A DNA stretch of 61,244 bases from Billgrantia desiderata (GCA_011742915.1 JAAQTN010000031.1:1-61244); one strand, 5' to 3'. Shown: positions 48,567 through 58,558, numbered from the stretch's first letter. Numbers and translations: made by a program. The notes: a model not told the origin generated them from the letters alone.

Positions 48567-49742
48567 TCATCTTCGTGCCATCCAGGCCTGTGGGTCGATG
48601 GGGTCGCCGTTACGGCGTACTTCGAAGTAGAGGGCCGGCCTGTCGAGCCCGCCGCTGTTGCCCACCGCGCCGAGGGAGTCGCCACGCGAGACGGCGCGGC
48701 CGACTTCGGCGTCGAAATGCTGCAGGTGGGCATACAGTGTCATCACGTTGTCGCCGTGGTCGATGATCAGCAGGTTGCCGAAGCCGCGCATCCAGTCGGC
48801 GAACACGACGCGGCCGGCATGCACGGCGGCGACCGGCGTGCCCTCGCGGGCCTCGATCAGGATGCCGTTGTAGTGCACGCCGTCGCCGCGCCGATAGTTC
48901 GAGGTGACGTTGCCCTGCACCGGCCAGGGCAGGTCGCCGCGGGTGCGCTCGATGGCGGTGGAGGGCGGCGGGCGCTGCATGCGGGCGAGCTCCTCGCGCA
49001 CCCGTTCGAGCACCCGCTCCGCCTCGCTGCGGTCGCGGTCGAGGCGCGCCATGCGCGACTGCTCGTCGCTGTAGCGCTCGCCCAGCTCCGCCACCAGACG
49101 CTCACGATCCGCCATGCGCTCGGCCAGCTCGCTGCTGCGGGTTTCCAGCTCGTCGGCCAGGGCGTCGAGCTGCCGGCCGCGGGCCTCCCGCTCGCGCCGG
49201 TTCTCGGCCAGTTCGGCATCCAGGCGGGCGATCTCGTCGAGGCGCTCGTTGCGCGCCCGGGCCAGGTGGTTGAGGTAGGTTTGCAGGCGGTCGAGGCGGG
49301 CCGGGTCGTCCTGGTTGAGCAGCAGCTTCAACTGCGGCGTGAGCCCCAGGCGATAGAGGGCATCGAGCTGGGCATTGAGCATCTCGACCTGGTCGGCCCG
49401 CTCGACCTGCAGCTCGTCGCGGGCGGACTCCAGCGCGGCAAGCTCGTCGGCGAGGCTGCGGCGGTCGGCCTGGATAGCGTCGAGCCGGCGGTGAGTCTCG
49501 CCGAGAGCCGTCTCCACCTGACGCAGCTCGCGGCTGGCCTCGTCCTGGGCTTCGCGGGTCTGGCCCAGGCGCCGGCTGAGCGCCTGGATCTCGCTGCCGA
49601 TGGCGTCGAGCCGCTCCTGGGCTTCCCGTTCGCTGGGTTGCGCCTGTGCGCCGGCCAGCCCGGGCCCGAGCCAGGCCAGGCCCGACAGCAGGAGCAGGGC
49701 GGCGGTCAAGGTCGTGAACGGTTGCCGTCGGGCTCGCCTCAT
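48567..49742 (-). CDS. envC: Murein hydrolase activator EnvC
   Basis: 391 residues: signal peptide (ALLLLSGLAWLGPGLAGAQA), long coiled coil (about residues 38-245), and a C-terminal LytM domain. The LytM metal ligands are degenerate: VHYNGILIEA replaces HxGxD and PALYFEVRR replaces HLHFE, as in EnvC, so it should activate amidases AmiA/AmiB at the septum rather than cut wall itself. Precedes ctpA in the same direction. Confidence 0.92.
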   Translation of the reverse strand: MRRARRQPFTTLTAALLLLSGLAWLGPGLAGAQAQPSEREAQERLDAIGSEIQALSRRLGQTREAQDEASRELRQVETALGETHRRLDAIQADRRSLADELAALESARDELQVERADQVEMLNAQLDALYRLGLTPQLKLLLNQDDPARLDRLQTYLNHLARARNERLDEIARLDAELAENRREREARGRQLDALADELETRSSELAERMADRERLVAELGERYSDEQSRMARLDRDRSEAERVLERVREELARMQRPPPSTAIERTRGDLPWPVQGNVTSNYRRGDGVHYNGILIEAREGTPVAAVHAGRVVFADWMRGFGNLLIIDHGDNVMTLYAHLQHFDAEVGRAVSRGDSLGAVGNSGGLDRPALYFEVRRNGDPIDPQAWMARR

Positions 49743-49767
49743 GGCCGGTGGTGCTCGCAGACGATGA

Positions 49768-51336
49768 TCATGCCGACTCGATCAGCACCCGGCCGCTCAT
49801 CTCCTCGGGAATCGGCTGACGCATCATGGTCAGCAGCGTCGGTGCGATATCGCACAGGCGGCCGTCGTCGAGTAGCGTCACCGCGTCGGGGCCGACGTAG
49901 ATCAGCGGCACCTCGAAGGTGGTATGGGCGGTCTGGGCCACGCCGGTGTCGGGGTTGATCATCTGCTCGGCGTTGCCGTGGTCGGCGGTGATCAGGCAGG
50001 CGCCGCCGGCACGCTCGATGGCCTTCACCACCCGGCCGACGCAGGCGTCCACCGTCTCGATGGCCTTCACCGCGGCGTCGAAGTCGCCGGTATGGCCGAC
50101 CATGTCGCCGTTGGCGTAGTTGCACACGATCAGGTCGTAGCGGCCCGAGTCGATCGCTTCCACCAGGCGGTCGGTCACCTCGACGGCGCTCATCTCGGGC
50201 TTCTCGTCGTAGGTCTTGACGTCCTGGGGCGAGGGCACCAGAACGCGGGTCTCGCCCTCGAACTCGGCCTCGCGGCCGCCGGAGAAGAAGAAGGTGACGT
50301 GCGCGTACTTCTCGGTCTCGGCGATGCGCAGTTGGGTCAGGCCGCGGCTTTCCATCACTTCGCCCAGGGTGTTGTGCAGATCCGCCGGCGGGAAGGCAGC
50401 CGGAGCGGGAATGTCGGCGGCGTACTGGGTCAGGGTGACCAGGCTGCCGCCGGCAAGCCGCGGGCGCATGCGGCGCTGGAAGCCGCTGAAGCCGTCCTCG
50501 ACGAAGGCGCGGGTCAGCTCGCGGGCGCGGTCGGCGCGGAAGTTCATGAAAATGGCGGCATCGCCGTCGGCGATGATGGCCGGCCCCTGCTCGGTGTGGA
50601 CGACGGTGGCCGAGACGAACTCGTCGTTCTCGCCGCGCTCGTAGGCGTCGCGCAGCCCCTGTTCGGCGCTGGAAGCCTCGAATTCGCCAACGCCCTCGGT
50701 GAGCAGCCGGTAGGCCTTCTCGACGCGGTCCCAGCGGTTGTCGCGGTCCATGGCGAAGTAGCGGCCGACGATGGAGGCGACGAAGCCGTTGTCGGCGCCC
50801 ACCAGCTCGGCGAGGCGCGCATTGGTGCGCTCGATGGAGGCCAGGGCGCTGCGCGGCGCAGTGTCGCGGCCGTCGAGGAAGCCGTGCACGTAGATACGCT
50901 GGGCGCCGCGGCGGGCGGCCAGCTCGGCCATGGCCAGGATGTGATCCTCATGGCTGTGCACGCCGCCCGGCGAGAGAAGGCCCAGCAGGTGCACGGCGCG
51001 GCCGGCGCTCACTGCGGCATCGATGGCGTCGGTCAGAGCGGGAATGATGTCGAGATCGCCATCCTCGATGGCCTTGGAGATACGCGTGAGTTCCTGATAC
51101 ACGACCCGACCGGCGCCCAGGTTCATGTGCCCCACCTCGGAGTTGCCCATCTGGCCCTCGGGCAGGCCCACGTACTTGCCGTCGGTATGCAGCAGGGCGT
51201 GGGGCCGCTGCTGCCACAGGCGGTCCATGTTGGGCGTGTGCGCGGCGGCCACCGCATTGTCGGTGGGGTCGGGGTTGTGGCCGTAGCCATCGAGAATGAT
51301 CAGCGCAACGGGGCGTGGGGCGGTCTGGGTCGTCAT
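49768..51336 (-). CDS. gpmI: 2,3-bisphosphoglycerate-independent phosphoglycerate mutase
   Basis: 522 residues from ATG 51336. Interconverts 3- and 2-phosphoglycerate with two Mn ions. [13 protein letters not shown] (metal Asp), catalytic Ser in [40 protein letters not shown], and [12 protein letters not shown] (metal Asp/His). Upstream of envC as in Enterobacteria. Confidence 0.96.
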   Translation of the reverse strand: MTTQTAPRPVALIILDGYGHNPDPTDNAVAAAHTPNMDRLWQQRPHALLHTDGKYVGLPEGQMGNSEVGHMNLGAGRVVYQELTRISKAIEDGDLDIIPALTDAIDAAVSAGRAVHLLGLLSPGGVHSHEDHILAMAELAARRGAQRIYVHGFLDGRDTAPRSALASIERTNARLAELVGADNGFVASIVGRYFAMDRDNRWDRVEKAYRLLTEGVGEFEASSAEQGLRDAYERGENDEFVSATVVHTEQGPAIIADGDAAIFMNFRADRARELTRAFVEDGFSGFQRRMRPRLAGGSLVTLTQYAADIPAPAAFPPADLHNTLGEVMESRGLTQLRIAETEKYAHVTFFFSGGREAEFEGETRVLVPSPQDVKTYDEKPEMSAVEVTDRLVEAIDSGRYDLIVCNYANGDMVGHTGDFDAAVKAIETVDACVGRVVKAIERAGGACLITADHGNAEQMINPDTGVAQTAHTTFEVPLIYVGPDAVTLLDDGRLCDIAPTLLTMMRQPIPEEMSGRVLIESA

Positions 51337-51629
51337 CGGGGTATTGAGCCTCTTGAGCGTGGTGGACGCGACAGCGGGCCGTCCGGGAGGCTGTCCGCGC
51401 CGCTCGGGCTTGGTGGAGAAGAGCGCGGCGAGACAGGCTCCTGGACGACGGGGGTCGCGACTTGATTCGGCTTGCGGCATCATAACGCACGGTCAGGCGA
51501 GCGTCATGACCCCGACACGTTGGCGGCGGCGTTGCCGCGGGGCATTGCCGCATGGTGTATACTCTCGCCTTCCGGGTGCCCTACCCTACCGATATTCTCG
51601 CTATTTCCGACAAAGAGTGTGCCGGACCC

Positions 51630-52052
51630 ATGATCGATCAGCTGTTCGAATTCGTGCAGAATCACCCGCTTCTGGTGGGCGCCTTCCTCATGGTGCTGAC
51701 CGCCTGGATCATCTACGAGGTCCGCAACAGTGCCGCCAGCGGCGTGACGTCCACCCAGGCGACCCAACTGATCAACCGTGAGGACGCCGTCGTGGTCGAC
51801 ACTCGCGAGGCGGGCGACTTCAAGGCCGGCCACATTGCCGGGGCGCGCAACATTCCCCAGAGCAAGGTCGACGAGCGCATGAAGGAGCTCGAGAAGCTCA
51901 AGGACAAGCCGATCATCGTGGTGTGCAAGAGCGGTCAGTCTTCCGGCATCACCGTGGCCAAGCTGGCCAAGGCCGGCTTCACGCGGGTCTTCAAGCTCAA
52001 GGGCGGCATGATGCAGTGGCAGGCCGACGGCCTGCCGATGGTCAAGAAATAG
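51630..52052 (+). CDS. Membrane-anchored rhodanese-like protein (YibN)
   Basis: 140 residues from ATG 51630. One N-terminal membrane helix (HPLLVGAFLMVLTAWIIYEV), then a rhodanese domain with VVVDTREAGDFKAGHIAGARNIP and the active-site loop VVCKSGQSSG (Cys present). Lies directly before secB like yibN; the glutaredoxin gene grxC that often sits between them is absent. Confidence 0.9.
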   Translation: MIDQLFEFVQNHPLLVGAFLMVLTAWIIYEVRNSAASGVTSTQATQLINREDAVVVDTREAGDFKAGHIAGARNIPQSKVDERMKELEKLKDKPIIVVCKSGQSSGITVAKLAKAGFTRVFKLKGGMMQWQADGLPMVKK

Positions 52053-52093
52053 CCAACACACAAGACGCAAGAGAACGCAAAAGGAATCTTCCC

Positions 52094-52618
52094 ATGGCCG
52101 AAGAGAACAGCCAGAACGCCGCTGGCGGCAACCAGGCCGCCGCAGGACAGCAGAAGCAGCAGCTCCAGTTCGCCGTGCAGCGCATCTACGTCAAGGACAT
52201 CTCCTTCGAGGCGCCCAACTCGCCGGCGGTCTTTCAGCAGCCGTTCAAGCCCAAGGTCGGCCTGGATCTGAACACCAGCAGCCGCAAGGTCGGCGAGGAA
52301 CTCTACGAGGTGTCGATCAAGGTGACCGCCCAGGTGCGTCACAGCGAGGAAGGTACCACCTCCTTCCTGGCCGAGATCGAACAGGCCGGCCTGTTCCGCA
52401 TCAGCGGCATCGAGGGTGCCCAGCTCGAGCACACCCTGGGCGCCTTCTGCCCCAACGTGCTGTTCCCCTACGCCCGCGAGTGCATCGACAACCTGGTCAA
52501 CCGCGGCGGTTTCCCGCCCCTGATGCTGGCGCCGGTCAACTTCGAGGCGATCTTCGCCCAGAAGAAGAAGCGCGAGGCCGAGCAGGCCCAGCAGCAGGGC
52601 GAGCAGTCCACCCAGTAA
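52094..52618 (+). CDS. secB: Protein-export chaperone SecB
   Basis: 174 residues, ribosome site aaaagga. Holds precursors unfolded for SecA. Core motif FAVQRIYVKDISFEAPNSP, then FLAEIEQAGLFRISG and LGAFCPNVLFPYARE. N- and C-terminal tails are Gln/Ala-rich and longer than in E. coli (155 residues). Confidence 0.96.
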   Translation: MAEENSQNAAGGNQAAAGQQKQQLQFAVQRIYVKDISFEAPNSPAVFQQPFKPKVGLDLNTSSRKVGEELYEVSIKVTAQVRHSEEGTTSFLAEIEQAGLFRISGIEGAQLEHTLGAFCPNVLFPYARECIDNLVNRGGFPPLMLAPVNFEAIFAQKKKREAEQAQQQGEQSTQ

Positions 52619-52631
52619 GGGCAGGCTCGCC

Positions 52632-53363
52632 GTGTCCTCCGCGCCGCGCATTCACGTCGCCGCCGACTTTACCGTCGGCGGCGACGTCGTTCTGCCCGAA
52701 GGGCCGGCGCACCACCTGGCTCGGGTGTTGCGCCTGAGCGAGGGCGCGCCGGTGCGCCTGTTCGACGGCGCCGGCCTGGAGGCCCGGGCGGTGCTGGTCG
52801 AGGCCGGGCGCAAGCGCGTGGTGGCGCGTATCGACGCGGTGGAGGCGGGCCGCGGCGAGTCGCCGCTGGCGGTGCATCTGGGCCAGGCGATCTCCAAGGG
52901 CGACCGCATGGACTACGCCGTGCAGAAGGCCGTCGAGCTGGGCGTGGCCGCCATCACGCCGCTGTATACCGAGCACGGCGACGTGCGCCTCAAGGGCGAG
53001 CGCGAAGCGAAGAAGCTGGCCCACTGGCAGGCAGTGGCCGTCAGCGCCTGCGAGCAGTGCGGTCGTGCCGTGGTACCCACCGTGCATCCGCCCAGGCCGC
53101 TGGCCGAATGGCTCGACGAGCGCCGCGAGGCGCTGCGGCTGGTGCTGCACCCGGGCACGGCGAGGGCGCTCGAGCAGGCCGACACGCCCGCCGACGCCGC
53201 GCTGCTGATCGGCCCCGAGGGCGGGCTCGCCGAGGCCGAGGTCGAAAGTGCCAAGGCCGCCGGCTTCGCCCCACTCACCCTCGGCCCGCGCATTCTGCGC
53301 ACCGAAACCGCGCCGGTGGTGGCGCTGTCGCTGCTGCAGCACCGCTTCGGCGATCTGCGCTGA
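52632..53363 (+). CDS. rsmE: 16S rRNA m3U1498 methyltransferase RsmE
   Basis: 243 residues, GTG start 13 bases after secB. SPOUT fold with knot motifs IGPEGGLAEAEVE and LGPRILRTETAPVVAL. The N-terminal PUA-like part has HHLARVLRLSEG. Methylates N3 of U1498. Last housekeeping gene before the catabolic operon. Confidence 0.94.
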   Translation: MSSAPRIHVAADFTVGGDVVLPEGPAHHLARVLRLSEGAPVRLFDGAGLEARAVLVEAGRKRVVARIDAVEAGRGESPLAVHLGQAISKGDRMDYAVQKAVELGVAAITPLYTEHGDVRLKGEREAKKLAHWQAVAVSACEQCGRAVVPTVHPPRPLAEWLDERREALRLVLHPGTARALEQADTPADAALLIGPEGGLAEAEVESAKAAGFAPLTLGPRILRTETAPVVALSLLQHRFGDLR

Positions 53364-53444
53364 TCCCCCTCTCTTCGACACGCATTGAACTTTAGTCTTC
53401 GTTGGCCGTGAGCCGGCTTGTGCGCTCTTGCGTTCCCGTTTAAG

Positions 53445-53462
53445 TTGTATGATGTATGACAA
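53445..53462. promoter_or_regulatory. Candidate operator of the galactarate operon
   Basis: TTGTATGATGTATGACAA: outer arms TTGT...ACAA are inverted, and the centre is a TGTATGA direct repeat. FadR-type GntR regulators commonly bind such short TTGT/ACAA dyads. It lies 78 bases before the kdgD GTG; TATGAT inside it (53448-53453) could be a -10, which would make binding repressive. Confidence 0.45.
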
Positions 53463-53539
53463 ACGAAGGCGATAGGGGCTCCTCTACCGGACTGAAGTTG
53501 CCTTCCAACGGGTCGACGCATGAACAAGAGGATGTCTTC

Positions 53540-54457
53540 GTGAAGTTTTCCAGAGCAGCCGTGATGGAAGCATTGGGCGATGGATTGCTGTCTTTTCCCA
53601 TCACCGATTTCGATAAGGAGGGGCGGTTCGATGCGGACAGTTACCGTCGTCGTCTGGAGTGGTTCATCAGCCATGATATCTCGGCCGTTTTCGTCGCCGG
53701 CGGCACGGGGGAGTTCTTCAATCTCTCGCTCGACGAGTACCGCGATGTGGTTCGTGTGGCCGTGGAAACCGTCGCTGGCAGGCTGCCGGTCATCGCCAGC
53801 TCGGGGCTGAGCGTTGCCAGCGGCAGGGCCTTTGCCAAGGCGGCCGAGGAGGCGGGCGCCGACGGCATCCTGCTGATGCCGCCCTACCTGACCGAGTGCC
53901 CCCAGGAGGGCCTGGTCGAGTACGCCCGCGCGATCTGCGACTGGACCGACCTCAACGTCATCTACTACAACCGCGGCAACGGCGTGCTCGATGCCGGCTC
54001 GGTACGGGCGTTGGCCGACAGCTGTCCCAACCTGATCGGCTTGAAGGACGGCAAGGGCGACATCCAGGCGCTGAACAAGATCATCAAGACCATCGGCGAT
54101 CGCCTGGTCTACGTGGGCGGCGTACCCACCGCCGAGATCTTCGCCGAGGCCTACCTCGCCATTGGCGTGAACACCTACTCATCCGCCGTGTTCAACTTCG
54201 TGCCCGATATGGCGGTGAAGTTCTACCGGGAGCTCCGCGCGGGCAATGCCGAGCTCGTGAAGCGGATCACCAGCGACTTCTTCATCCCCTTCGTGGATCT
54301 CAGGGATCGCAAACCGGGCTATGCCGTCAGCCTGATCAAGGCCGGGGCCGAGATCATCGGGCGGCCGGCCGGCAGCGTCAGGGCACCTTTGGTCATGCCC
54401 ACACCGGAGGAGCGGAGCCGGCTGGAGAAGCTCGTCGGCATCGCTCAGCAGTTGTAG
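53540..54457 (+). CDS. kdgD: 5-dehydro-4-deoxyglucarate dehydratase
   Basis: 305 residues from GTG 53540 (agagga upstream); the frame is open further upstream but would cross the candidate operator. DHDPS-like enzyme: decarboxylates and dehydrates 5-keto-4-deoxyglucarate to 2-oxoglutarate semialdehyde. AGGTGEFFNLSLDEY and LMPPYLTE are family blocks, the Schiff-base Lys is in NLIGLKDGKGDIQ, and the Tyr in VIYYNRGNGV. First gene of the uronate/aldarate operon. Confidence 0.93.
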   Translation: MKFSRAAVMEALGDGLLSFPITDFDKEGRFDADSYRRRLEWFISHDISAVFVAGGTGEFFNLSLDEYRDVVRVAVETVAGRLPVIASSGLSVASGRAFAKAAEEAGADGILLMPPYLTECPQEGLVEYARAICDWTDLNVIYYNRGNGVLDAGSVRALADSCPNLIGLKDGKGDIQALNKIIKTIGDRLVYVGGVPTAEIFAEAYLAIGVNTYSSAVFNFVPDMAVKFYRELRAGNAELVKRITSDFFIPFVDLRDRKPGYAVSLIKAGAEIIGRPAGSVRAPLVMPTPEERSRLEKLVGIAQQL

Positions 54458-54512
54458 TGCCAAGCCAACCCAAGTGAAGCCACACAATTAGAAAACTAGC
54501 GAGGAGTACGTC

Positions 54513-55505
54513 ATGAAAACAACCTCAACAAACAAGACGTTCTGTGCCATGGCCGTGTCCGCCGCCATGCTGGCCATGGCACTGCCGGTACAGGCCGATA
54601 CCTGGCGCGGCTGGAACATCCATCCGCCGGGCTATCCCAATACCGTGGCGCTGGAAGCCTTTGCCGAGAACGTCACCGCACGCACCGAAGGGCGCATCAA
54701 GGCGCAGGTCTACAACAACGGCGTGCTCGGCGATCAGCCGGATGCCATCGAGCAGACCCGCAACGGGGTACTCAACTTCGCCAACTTCAACATGGGGCCG
54801 ATGGGGCCGATCGTGAAGGAGACCAACGTGCTCTCCTTGCCCTTCATCTTCAGCAGCGTCGAGCACATGCACGAGGTGATGGACGGCGAGATCGGCGCGC
54901 GCTTTGCCGACGCCCTGGCCGAGCGCAACCTGGTCGCGCTTTCCTGGTTCGACTCCGGCGAGCGCAGCCTCTACAACACCAAGCGCCCCATCCGCACGCC
55001 CGAAGACGTGCAGGGACTCAAGATCCGGGTCATGAACAACGACCTCTACGTCGACATGATCGAGGCGCTGGGCGGCAATGCGACGCCGATGGCCTATGGT
55101 GAGGTATATCAGTCGCTGAAGACCGGCGTGCTCGACGGCGCGGAGAACAACTACCCCTCCTTCCACTCCAGCAACCACTACGAGGCCGCCGAGTTCTACT
55201 CCCTCACGGAACACCTGATCATTCCCGAGTGCCTGTGCATCGCCCGGTCGAGCTGGGAGGCGCTCTCTGCCGAGGATCAGGAGATCGTGCGCGAGGAGGC
55301 GATCAAGGCCTCGGCCATGCAGCGTGAACTCTGGGTCGAGGGCTCCCAGGCGAGCCGCCAGGTGGTGCTCGACGCCGGCATCCAGATCAACGAGGTGGAG
55401 GACAAGGCGGCCTTCCAGCAGCGCATGGAGCCGATCTATGCGGCGTTCATCGAGGCGAATCCCGACCTCGAGAGCCTGATCGACGCCATCCGGAACTCGA
55501 ACTGA
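54513..55505 (+). CDS. TRAP transporter solute-binding protein (DctP family)
   Basis: 330 residues, good ribosome site (gaggag). Signal peptide cut after PVQA (residue 28). DctP fold: GYPNTVALEAFAENVTART, NNGVLGDQPDAIEQTRNGVL, and the carboxylate-binding Arg region LKIRVMNND with MAYGEVYQSLKTGVLDGAENN. Neighbouring enzymes suggest it binds a uronate or aldarate such as galacturonate or galactarate. Followed by a hairpin. Confidence 0.93.
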   Translation: MKTTSTNKTFCAMAVSAAMLAMALPVQADTWRGWNIHPPGYPNTVALEAFAENVTARTEGRIKAQVYNNGVLGDQPDAIEQTRNGVLNFANFNMGPMGPIVKETNVLSLPFIFSSVEHMHEVMDGEIGARFADALAERNLVALSWFDSGERSLYNTKRPIRTPEDVQGLKIRVMNNDLYVDMIEALGGNATPMAYGEVYQSLKTGVLDGAENNYPSFHSSNHYEAAEFYSLTEHLIIPECLCIARSSWEALSAEDQEIVREEAIKASAMQRELWVEGSQASRQVVLDAGIQINEVEDKAAFQQRMEPIYAAFIEANPDLESLIDAIRNSN

Positions 55506-55519
55506 GCTCCGCTGCGATG

Positions 55520-55546
55520 CCCCCTCGGCGCCATGCGCCGAGGGGG
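55520..55546 (+). terminator. Intercistronic hairpin after the TRAP binding-protein gene
   Basis: 11-bp perfect stem CCCCCTCGGCG / CGCCGAGGGGG, 15 bases past the stop and ahead of the small permease gene. It would protect the upstream message and favour the binding protein over the membrane subunits, a common TRAP/ABC arrangement. Confidence 0.6.
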
Positions 55547-55561
55547 AAGGAGGCTTACGCC

Positions 55562-56101
55562 ATGAGAACCTATGTCGATGTCGAGGCTGCCGTGACGCTT
55601 CCCCGTCTGAAGAGAATCACCGGCAAGATACTGGATGGCCTGGCCAACCTCTGCCTGGCGGTGGCAGGCGTCATGCTCGTCTTTCTGATCGCCATCTTCG
55701 GCTGGCTGGTGTTCGGTCGCTACGTGCTGAATAACACCCCGACCTGGGTCGAACAGGCCGCGCTGCTGCTGGTGGTCTACATCACCTGCCTGGGGGCTGC
55801 CGCCGGGGTCAGGGGCAACTCGCACCTGAGCATCGATTTCGTGCGTGAAGGCATGCCCGAGCCGCTGCGCACGATCTTGCGCTACGTTGCCGACCTGTTC
55901 GTGGTCGCCTTCGGCGGCTTCATGGCGTACCAGGGCTGGGGCCTGGTGATGACCAACCTGGAGCGGGCGATCCCGATGATCCGTCTCGCCGAGAGCTGGC
56001 GGGCCGCACCGCTGGTGATCTGTGGGGTGCTGCTCGTGCTGTTCTCCATGGCCAACATCGTGTCGCGCATCATCGACAACGTATCCAACGAGGGTAACTG
56101 A
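55562..56101 (+). CDS. TRAP transporter small permease (DctQ family)
   Basis: 179 residues from ATG 55562 (ggaagg-aggc upstream). Four membrane helices (about residues 30-55, 65-85, 103-125, 143-168) in DctQ style, with FGWLVFGRYVLNNTPTWVEQ. Partner of the large permease; gap of one base to it. Confidence 0.92.
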   Translation: MRTYVDVEAAVTLPRLKRITGKILDGLANLCLAVAGVMLVFLIAIFGWLVFGRYVLNNTPTWVEQAALLLVVYITCLGAAAGVRGNSHLSIDFVREGMPEPLRTILRYVADLFVVAFGGFMAYQGWGLVMTNLERAIPMIRLAESWRAAPLVICGVLLVLFSMANIVSRIIDNVSNEGN

Positions 56102-56102
56102 C

Positions 56103-57383
56103 ATGGGCCTGGCCATTCTGTTCGGTGTCTTCTTTTTCGGTCTGGTGGCAGGCGCGCCCGTGGCCTTCGCCGTGGGGCTGGCCGCGGTGGCCACCTTCCT
56201 CTACGAAGGGTTGCCGCTGTTCGTCGCGTTCCAGCGCATCCTCTCGGGAATCTCGGTCTTCTCGCTGCTGGCCATTCCGTTCTTCATCTTCGCCGGCGAG
56301 CTGATGCTGCATGGTGGCATCTCCGCCCGCCTGGTGCGCCTGGCCTCCGCCGCGGTGGGCAGGATGCGCGGCGGCCTGGGCATCGTCAACGTCAGTTCCT
56401 CGATGCTGTTCGGCGGCATCTCGGGCTCGGCGGTGGCCGATACCTCGGCGCTCGGTTCGATCCTGGTGCCGGTGATGAAGGAGAAGGGCTACGACGCCGA
56501 CTACGCCGTCAACGTCACGGTCACCTCCTCGGTCGCCGGCGTGGTGATCCCCCCCAGCCACAACATGATTCTCTATGCCGTGGCGGCCGGTGGCGGCATC
56601 TCGGTCACCCAACTGTTCATCGCCGGCATCGTGCCGGGCATCCTGATGTGCCTGACGCTGGCCGTGGCGGCCTACCTGGTGGCGGTGAAGCGCGGCTACC
56701 AGGGCGAGACCTTTCCCGGCTGGGACGTGCTGATCATCAGCCTGGCCGCGGCCCTGCCGGGGCTGCTCACGGCGGTGATCATCGTCGGCGGGGTGCTGTC
56801 GGGCATTCTCACCGTGACCGAATCCGGGGCCTTCGGTGCCATCTATGCCGTCGTCGTCACCGCACTGGTCTACCGCGAGCTGCGCTGGGCCTCGTTCAAG
56901 GCCGCGGTGCTGCAGTCGGTGAAGACCACCGCGCTGGTGATGATCCTAGTCGGCTGCGCCTCGGCGTTCTCCTATCTGCTGGCGCTCTACAACGTGCCGT
57001 TGCTGCTGACCGACGTGCTGATGGGGCTCTCCGACAAGCCCATCATCATCTTCCTGTTGCTCAACCTGCTGCTGCTGGTGCTCGGCATGATCATGGACAT
57101 GGCGGCGCTGATCCTGATCTGTACGCCGATCTTCCTGCCGGTGGCGATGCAGTTCGGCATGGATCCGATCCAGTTCGGCATCATCATGATGATGAACCTG
57201 GGGCTGGGGCTGTGCACGCCGCCGGTGGGAGCCTGCCTGTTCGTCGGCTGCGTGATCGGCAAGATCAAGATCGAAGAGGCCGTGCGCACCATCTGGCCCT
57301 TCTACCTGGCGCTGTTCGTCGCTCTGATGCTGGTGACATACGTGCCGGCCGTCTCGCTGTCGCTGCCGGCGCTGTTCCGCTGA
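56103..57383 (+). CDS. TRAP transporter large permease (DctM family)
   Basis: 426 residues with about twelve membrane segments. Sodium-driven transport subunit. Family blocks LAIPFFIFAGELMLHGGIS, SSMLFGGISGSAVADTSALG, VIPPSHNMILYA and GMIMDMAALILICTPIFLP with GLCTPPVGACLFVGC near the end. The SGSAVAD motif is part of the substrate/sodium site. Confidence 0.95.
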   Translation: MGLAILFGVFFFGLVAGAPVAFAVGLAAVATFLYEGLPLFVAFQRILSGISVFSLLAIPFFIFAGELMLHGGISARLVRLASAAVGRMRGGLGIVNVSSSMLFGGISGSAVADTSALGSILVPVMKEKGYDADYAVNVTVTSSVAGVVIPPSHNMILYAVAAGGGISVTQLFIAGIVPGILMCLTLAVAAYLVAVKRGYQGETFPGWDVLIISLAAALPGLLTAVIIVGGVLSGILTVTESGAFGAIYAVVVTALVYRELRWASFKAAVLQSVKTTALVMILVGCASAFSYLLALYNVPLLLTDVLMGLSDKPIIIFLLLNLLLLVLGMIMDMAALILICTPIFLPVAMQFGMDPIQFGIIMMMNLGLGLCTPPVGACLFVGCVIGKIKIEEAVRTIWPFYLALFVALMLVTYVPAVSLSLPALFR

Positions 57384-57417
57384 GCCCCCTTTCGACCGAA
57401 CCGTAACGGACTCGATG

Positions 57418-58554
57418 ATGAAAATTGCAGCCGTACACACTCATATCCTCGACCACGTGCTCGACACCACCTTCGAGAGCGCTTCGATGCACTTCGCCCG
57501 GCGCCAGCACTGCCTGGTCGAGATCGTCTGCGACGACGGCACCATTGGCTGGGGCGAGTGCCTGGGGCCGGCCCAGCCCAACGCGGCGGTGGTCAAGGCC
57601 TACAGTGCCGCGCTGATCGGCCAGGACCCGCTGCAGACCGAGAAGCTCTGGCTCACGCTCTACAACCGGCTGCGCGACCAGGGCCAGCGCGGCCTGACCG
57701 TGACCGCCCTGAGCGGCATCGACATCGCCCTGTGGGACATCAAGGGCAAGCGCTTCGGCGTGCCGATCTCGACCCTGCTCGGCGGCCGCTTCCGCGACAG
57801 CGTGCGGGCCTATGCCACCGGCTCGTTCCGCCGCGCGGGGGTGGACCGGGTCGAGGACAACGCCCGCGAGGTGGCGGGCTACCGCCGCGAGGGCTTCCAT
57901 GCGGTGAAGATCAAGATCGGTTTCGGCGTCGAGGAGGATCTGCGCGTGATCGAGGCGGTGCGCGAATCGATCGGCCCCGACATGCGCCTGATGATCGACG
58001 CCAATCACGGCTACGACTATCTGGAAGCCGTCGAAGTGGGCCGGCGGGCGGCGAAGTTCGGCATCGACTGGTTCGAGGAGCCGGTGCTGCCCGAGCATGT
58101 CTCGGCCTACCGGGCGGTGCGTGCCGACCAGCCGATCCCGGTAGCCGGCGGCGAGACCTGGCACGGCCGCTATGCCATGCACGAACCGCTGGCGACTCGC
58201 GCCGTGGACATCATCCAGCCCGACATCTGCGGCGTCGGCGGCTTCACCGAGATTCGCCGGGTGGCGGACATGGCGGCGCTGCACGGCGTGCGCCTGGTGC
58301 CGCACGTGTGGGGTACCGCGGTGTGCCTGGCCGCGAGCCTGCAGTTCATGGCCGCGCTGCTGCCCAACCCGCCGCGGCGCGACCCGATCGAGCCGATTCT
58401 CGAGTTCGACCGTACCGAGAACCCCTTCCGCCAGGCGGTGGTGACCACTCCCATCGAACACGACCGCGGCGTGGTGGCGATACCGGACGGGCCCGGGCTC
58501 GGCATCGAGATCGACCGCGAGGCGCTCGCCCGCTTCGCCCTGGTAGAGGCATGA
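57418..58554 (+). CDS. gci: D-galactarolactone cycloisomerase (enolase superfamily)
   Basis: 378 residues. Matches Agrobacterium Gci block for block: HFARRQHCLVEI, DGTIGWGECLGPAQPNAAVV, LRDQGQRGLTVTALSGIDIA and VRAYATGSFRRAGVDRVEDN. It opens galactaro- or glucaro-1,4-lactone to 5-keto-4-deoxyglucarate, the KdgD substrate. Enolase features: KIKIGFG (catalytic Lys), MIDANHGYDY, WFEEPVLPE, GGETWHG (metal ligands) and the HVWGTAV His. An in-frame ATG one codon earlier (57415) is equally possible. Confidence 0.92.
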   Translation: MKIAAVHTHILDHVLDTTFESASMHFARRQHCLVEIVCDDGTIGWGECLGPAQPNAAVVKAYSAALIGQDPLQTEKLWLTLYNRLRDQGQRGLTVTALSGIDIALWDIKGKRFGVPISTLLGGRFRDSVRAYATGSFRRAGVDRVEDNAREVAGYRREGFHAVKIKIGFGVEEDLRVIEAVRESIGPDMRLMIDANHGYDYLEAVEVGRRAAKFGIDWFEEPVLPEHVSAYRAVRADQPIPVAGGETWHGRYAMHEPLATRAVDIIQPDICGVGGFTEIRRVADMAALHGVRLVPHVWGTAVCLAASLQFMAALLPNPPRRDPIEPILEFDRTENPFRQAVVTTPIEHDRGVVAIPDGPGLGIEIDREALARFALVEA

Positions 58555-58558
58555 CGAC

